Shown one piece after another: positions 33,518 to 35,561 of a DNA stretch of 35,561 nucleotides (the stretch's first letter is position 1; the number at the start of each line of letters is the position of its first letter). This DNA comes from an uncultured Myxococcales bacterium (GTDB lineage: Bacteria > Myxococcota_A > UBA9042). The position numbers and the translations under genes were made by a program. The DNA lies in contig CAIXGW010000330.1 in assembly GCA_903919145.1 (NCBI GenBank), forward strand, positions 1-35,561, given 5' to 3'. Under the pieces are notes generated by a model. The model saw nothing but the letters and a program-made list of their open reading frames with translations. It did not search any database and had not been told where the DNA came from.

Positions 33518-34501
33518 GTGACGGGGATCGTGCGAGTCGCCATGGTGCTTTTGGTGCAGACAACAACAGGGCCTCTGGCCAGACAGCCGCAGCAGCGGTG
33601 GCGCTTTGTTGCGCCCGGCTCCTGGGTGGCCTGTCGCGGGGTGCCGGCGCTGTGCGCGGTCTCTCTGTGGCTGCTGCCGGGCTGCCAAGCCGAGCCAGAG
33701 GCGCCCCTGGACCTCAAGCTGGCCCGCAAAGTCGAGCAAGTGCTAGAGGACCCGACGTCTCTGCCCCTGGCCGCCACCGAGGTCAGCGCGGTTGCCCTGC
33801 CCGCAGCGGTGACCGAGGCCGCCGCCGCCACCCCGACCCAGGCCGCCCAAGCCGCGACTGCCGTGGCGGCTGCTGACCCGGCTGCCGCCGCCGTGCCAGG
33901 CCCTGGCCCCGCCCCTGCCGCCGACCAGGCCGCAGCGGAGCAAAAAGCCAAAGCGGATCAAGCTGCAGCTGAGCAAAAGGCCAAGGCGGATCAGGCCGCC
34001 GCTGAGCAAAAGGCCAAGGCGGACCAAGCTGCCGCCGATCAGAAGGCCAAAGCCACCAAGGCCGACAAAGCCGAAAAATCCGCCAAAGCCGACAAGCCAG
34101 ACAAGCCAGACCAAGCAGAACCGCCCAAGGGCAAGGTCGATGACATCGTGGTGCCAGAAGGCGCTGATGCGACGGACCTGTACACCTCTGGCAAGCGCAA
34201 GCTGGCGGCGGGAGACTACGCAGGCGCGATCATGGACTTGCGCGCCTCCAACAAGCTGCGCTACTCGGTGCGCACCTTGACGACCCTTGGCCGCGCCTAC
34301 TTTGACGCCGGCCAGATGGCTCAGGCAGAGAAGTCCTTCAAGTCGGCTGGTACCTTTGACGAAGCGATGCTGCTGTTGGCCCAGCTGTACCAGCAGTCGG
34401 GCAAGCCCGGGCAAGCACGCAAGGTTTATGAGCAATTTCTGCAGGTCCACGGCGATCACCCCAAGGCTGAGTGGGTTCGCAAGATGGTGCAGGCCCTCTA
34501 A
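33518..34501 (+). CDS. TolA-like repeat and TPR lipoprotein
   Basis: The 327-residue product has a hydrophobic start ending LWLLPGC (a lipobox, with a long n-region if the GTG start is used), an Ala/Pro/Thr-rich stretch, then DQAAAEQKAKA-type 11-residue repeats, at least four, followed by Lys/Ala/Asp-rich coiled-coil. The C-terminal part (about 225-327) is TPR-like: YTSGKRKLAAGDYAGAIMDL, LTTLGRAYFDAGQMAQAEKSF, LAQLYQQSGKPGQARKVYEQFL. It should be a periplasmic or outer-membrane scaffold. GTG at 33518 follows GGAG by 5 bp; ATG at 33542 has no RBS. It is the first of three tandem envelope-type genes. Confidence 0.78.
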   Translation: MTGIVRVAMVLLVQTTTGPLARQPQQRWRFVAPGSWVACRGVPALCAVSLWLLPGCQAEPEAPLDLKLARKVEQVLEDPTSLPLAATEVSAVALPAAVTEAAAATPTQAAQAATAVAAADPAAAAVPGPGPAPAADQAAAEQKAKADQAAAEQKAKADQAAAEQKAKADQAAADQKAKATKADKAEKSAKADKPDKPDQAEPPKGKVDDIVVPEGADATDLYTSGKRKLAAGDYAGAIMDLRASNKLRYSVRTLTTLGRAYFDAGQMAQAEKSFKSAGTFDEAMLLLAQLYQQSGKPGQARKVYEQFLQVHGDHPKAEWVRKMVQAL

Positions 34502-34554
34502 CAGTCGTTTCGCATTCCGTCCCCGGCTAGGCTCCTGGGACTTGGAGGCTCGTG

Positions 34555-35217
34555 ATGATCAGCGCCCGGTCCAAGGCCTCCCTCTTTGACGCCGCCATGG
34601 TGGTTGCTGCGCTTTCTGCTTCGTCCGCGGTTGCCGTGGCGGCCGGATGCACCCGTAAGGCTGAGCCCGCAGCGGCTGGTGCAGCGGTGGATGCAGCGGC
34701 AGCGGTAGGTTTGCCCGCGGCCAGCACGGCTGCGCAGGGGTCATCAGCGCAGAGCAGTGAGTTTGTCGCCAGCAACAAGGCCGATCCTCACTGTTCTGAT
34801 TGCGCCGGCAAAGATGCCAGCAATGGCCCGCAGTACGTGGGCAAGCCAGAGGTCAAGCTCGATCAGGCCACGCTAGACGAGGTCAAGGCCTCGATCGACG
34901 TCAACAGCGACCTGCTGGAGCAGGGCATCGAGATCCTGGAGCGCAACGCCAAGACGCCTGACAAAGCCGCTGCCCAGCTGGAGAAATTCCTCAAAGACCG
35001 CGAGCTGGCCATCCGCGAAGCCCAGGCCAAGGCTGCTGAGATCAAGGCGCGGCTGCGGGCCGTGGGCTATGACCAGGACATCCCGGCCGAGATCCGCCCT
35101 GGCTTTGAAGAGCGCATGGGCAAGATTGCCGAGAGGCTAGAGAGGATCCGCGAGGCCTACGCCACCCGCCTTGACGTGCTGCAGGCCTTTGGCAAGCTGT
35201 TTCCGCGCGGCAAGTAG
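34555..35217 (+). CDS. Lipoprotein with helical coiled-coil C-terminal part
   Basis: The 220-residue protein has a signal sequence ending VAVAAGC (lipid Cys about 32), an Ala-rich linker, a CSDC pair near residue 80 (HCSDCAGKD) and a long amphipathic helical region (KASIDVNSDLLEQGIEILERNAKT to RLERIREAYATRL). No domain recognised. ATG at 34555 sits 6 bp after GGAGG; the GTG at 34552 is in the same frame. It follows the TPR lipoprotein by 53 bp and overlaps nothing; the next gene starts 6 bp after it. Confidence 0.78.
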   Translation: MISARSKASLFDAAMVVAALSASSAVAVAAGCTRKAEPAAAGAAVDAAAAVGLPAASTAAQGSSAQSSEFVASNKADPHCSDCAGKDASNGPQYVGKPEVKLDQATLDEVKASIDVNSDLLEQGIEILERNAKTPDKAAAQLEKFLKDRELAIREAQAKAAEIKARLRAVGYDQDIPAEIRPGFEERMGKIAERLERIREAYATRLDVLQAFGKLFPRGK

Positions 35218-35223
35218 GCGCCG

Positions 35224-35561
35224 GTGACCAGCAACGCCCAACACCAGCCTCCCGAGCCCGTGCCGCCTCCTGAGCCAGTGCAACCTCCCCAGCCAGTGCA
35301 ACCTCCCCAGCCAGTGCAACCTCCCCAGCCAGTGCAACCTCCCGAGCCAGTGCAGCCTCCCCAAGACTCTCCCGAGCCGCCCGCCAACGCCGAGCCAGAA
35401 GCGCCGCACAGCCCTGAAAACTTCAAGGCTTTGCCCCCAGAGATCCAGCAACTGCTGCTGCAACAGTGGTGGGTCCGCACCCTGCGGCGGCGCGGCTATA
35501 CCGTGCCGGTGCTGCTGGGGCTGATCCTGGCCGTCGCGATTTTTCAAGCCCAGGCGGACAA
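35224..35561 (+). CDS. Pro-rich repeat membrane protein, partial (cut by window end)
   Basis: The open frame runs from GTG at 35224 to the last base with no stop (112 codons seen). The N-terminus is proline-rich with six or so PEPVQPPQ-type units encoded by 18-bp repeats (CCAGTGCAACCTCCCCAG type, about 35262-35360). A helical stretch and one hydrophobic segment, VPVLLGLILAVAIFQ (about residues 95-109), follow; a basic WVRTLRRRGY precedes it. This predicts a cytoplasmic Pro-rich tail anchored in the inner membrane, as in some TonB-like or envelope-linking proteins; this is a comparison by style only. It lies in the same unit as the two lipoprotein genes. Confidence 0.7.
   Translation, partial: MTSNAQHQPPEPVPPPEPVQPPQPVQPPQPVQPPQPVQPPEPVQPPQDSPEPPANAEPEAPHSPENFKALPPEIQQLLLQQWWVRTLRRRGYTVPVLLGLILAVAIFQAQAD

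Overview
The window is about 35.6 kb of high-GC DNA with dense genes on both strands. It carries three secreted lipoproteins that combine an Asp/Ala-rich tail with Cys-rich modules, a bacterial fibrinogen-like domain, and a 415-residue Rho. That combination suggests a Myxococcota-type (former Deltaproteobacteria) chromosome. This is inference from protein style; there is no rRNA here to place it.

Layout. A tRNA-Arg(TCT) at the left edge is followed by a non-coding tandem array of 134-bp units. A minus-strand pair follows: a MerR-type regulator and a von Willebrand A (VWA) protein, with a TTGACA/TACTAT promoter whose spacer holds a dyad. Next come a very long PutA (proline to glutamate) preceded by a small membrane protein, a rhomboid protease, a TraB/GumN-like secreted protein and a lipase-like hydrolase. 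A translationally coupled ATP-grasp ligase / Fe(II)-2OG-oxygenase-like pair follows, then a lipoprotein with a fibrinogen-like domain.

From about 15.3 to 23.8 kb lies a block that looks accessory: LysR regulator, alpha/beta hydrolase (ATGA overlap), aldehyde dehydrogenase, a HUH/Y1 (RAYT-like) transposase on the opposite strand, a thiamine-diphosphate lyase/synthase of the ILVBL/HACL type, and a cystathionine gamma-synthase/lyase. A short motif (core CCTTGGG preceded by TTRACATAG) occurs seven times in non-coding DNA here. All copies left of the transposase point one way and all copies right of it point the other, and one copy lies close to each end of the transposase gene. This is the most interesting structure in the window.

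The right part holds an orphan radical SAM protein, two Cys-rich lipoproteins, an NAD-dependent sugar epimerase and rho (the last two probably co-transcribed). The rho leader has nine perfect-period 9-bp units that read as a C/U-rich stretch on the rho sense strand, a good candidate for a Rho-binding autoregulatory site. An unknown Ala/Pro-linker protein and a degenerate aminotransferase-like protein are divergent around a large inverted repeat. The window ends with envelope-type genes: a TolA-like/TPR lipoprotein, a coiled-coil lipoprotein, and a Pro-rich membrane protein cut by the window edge.
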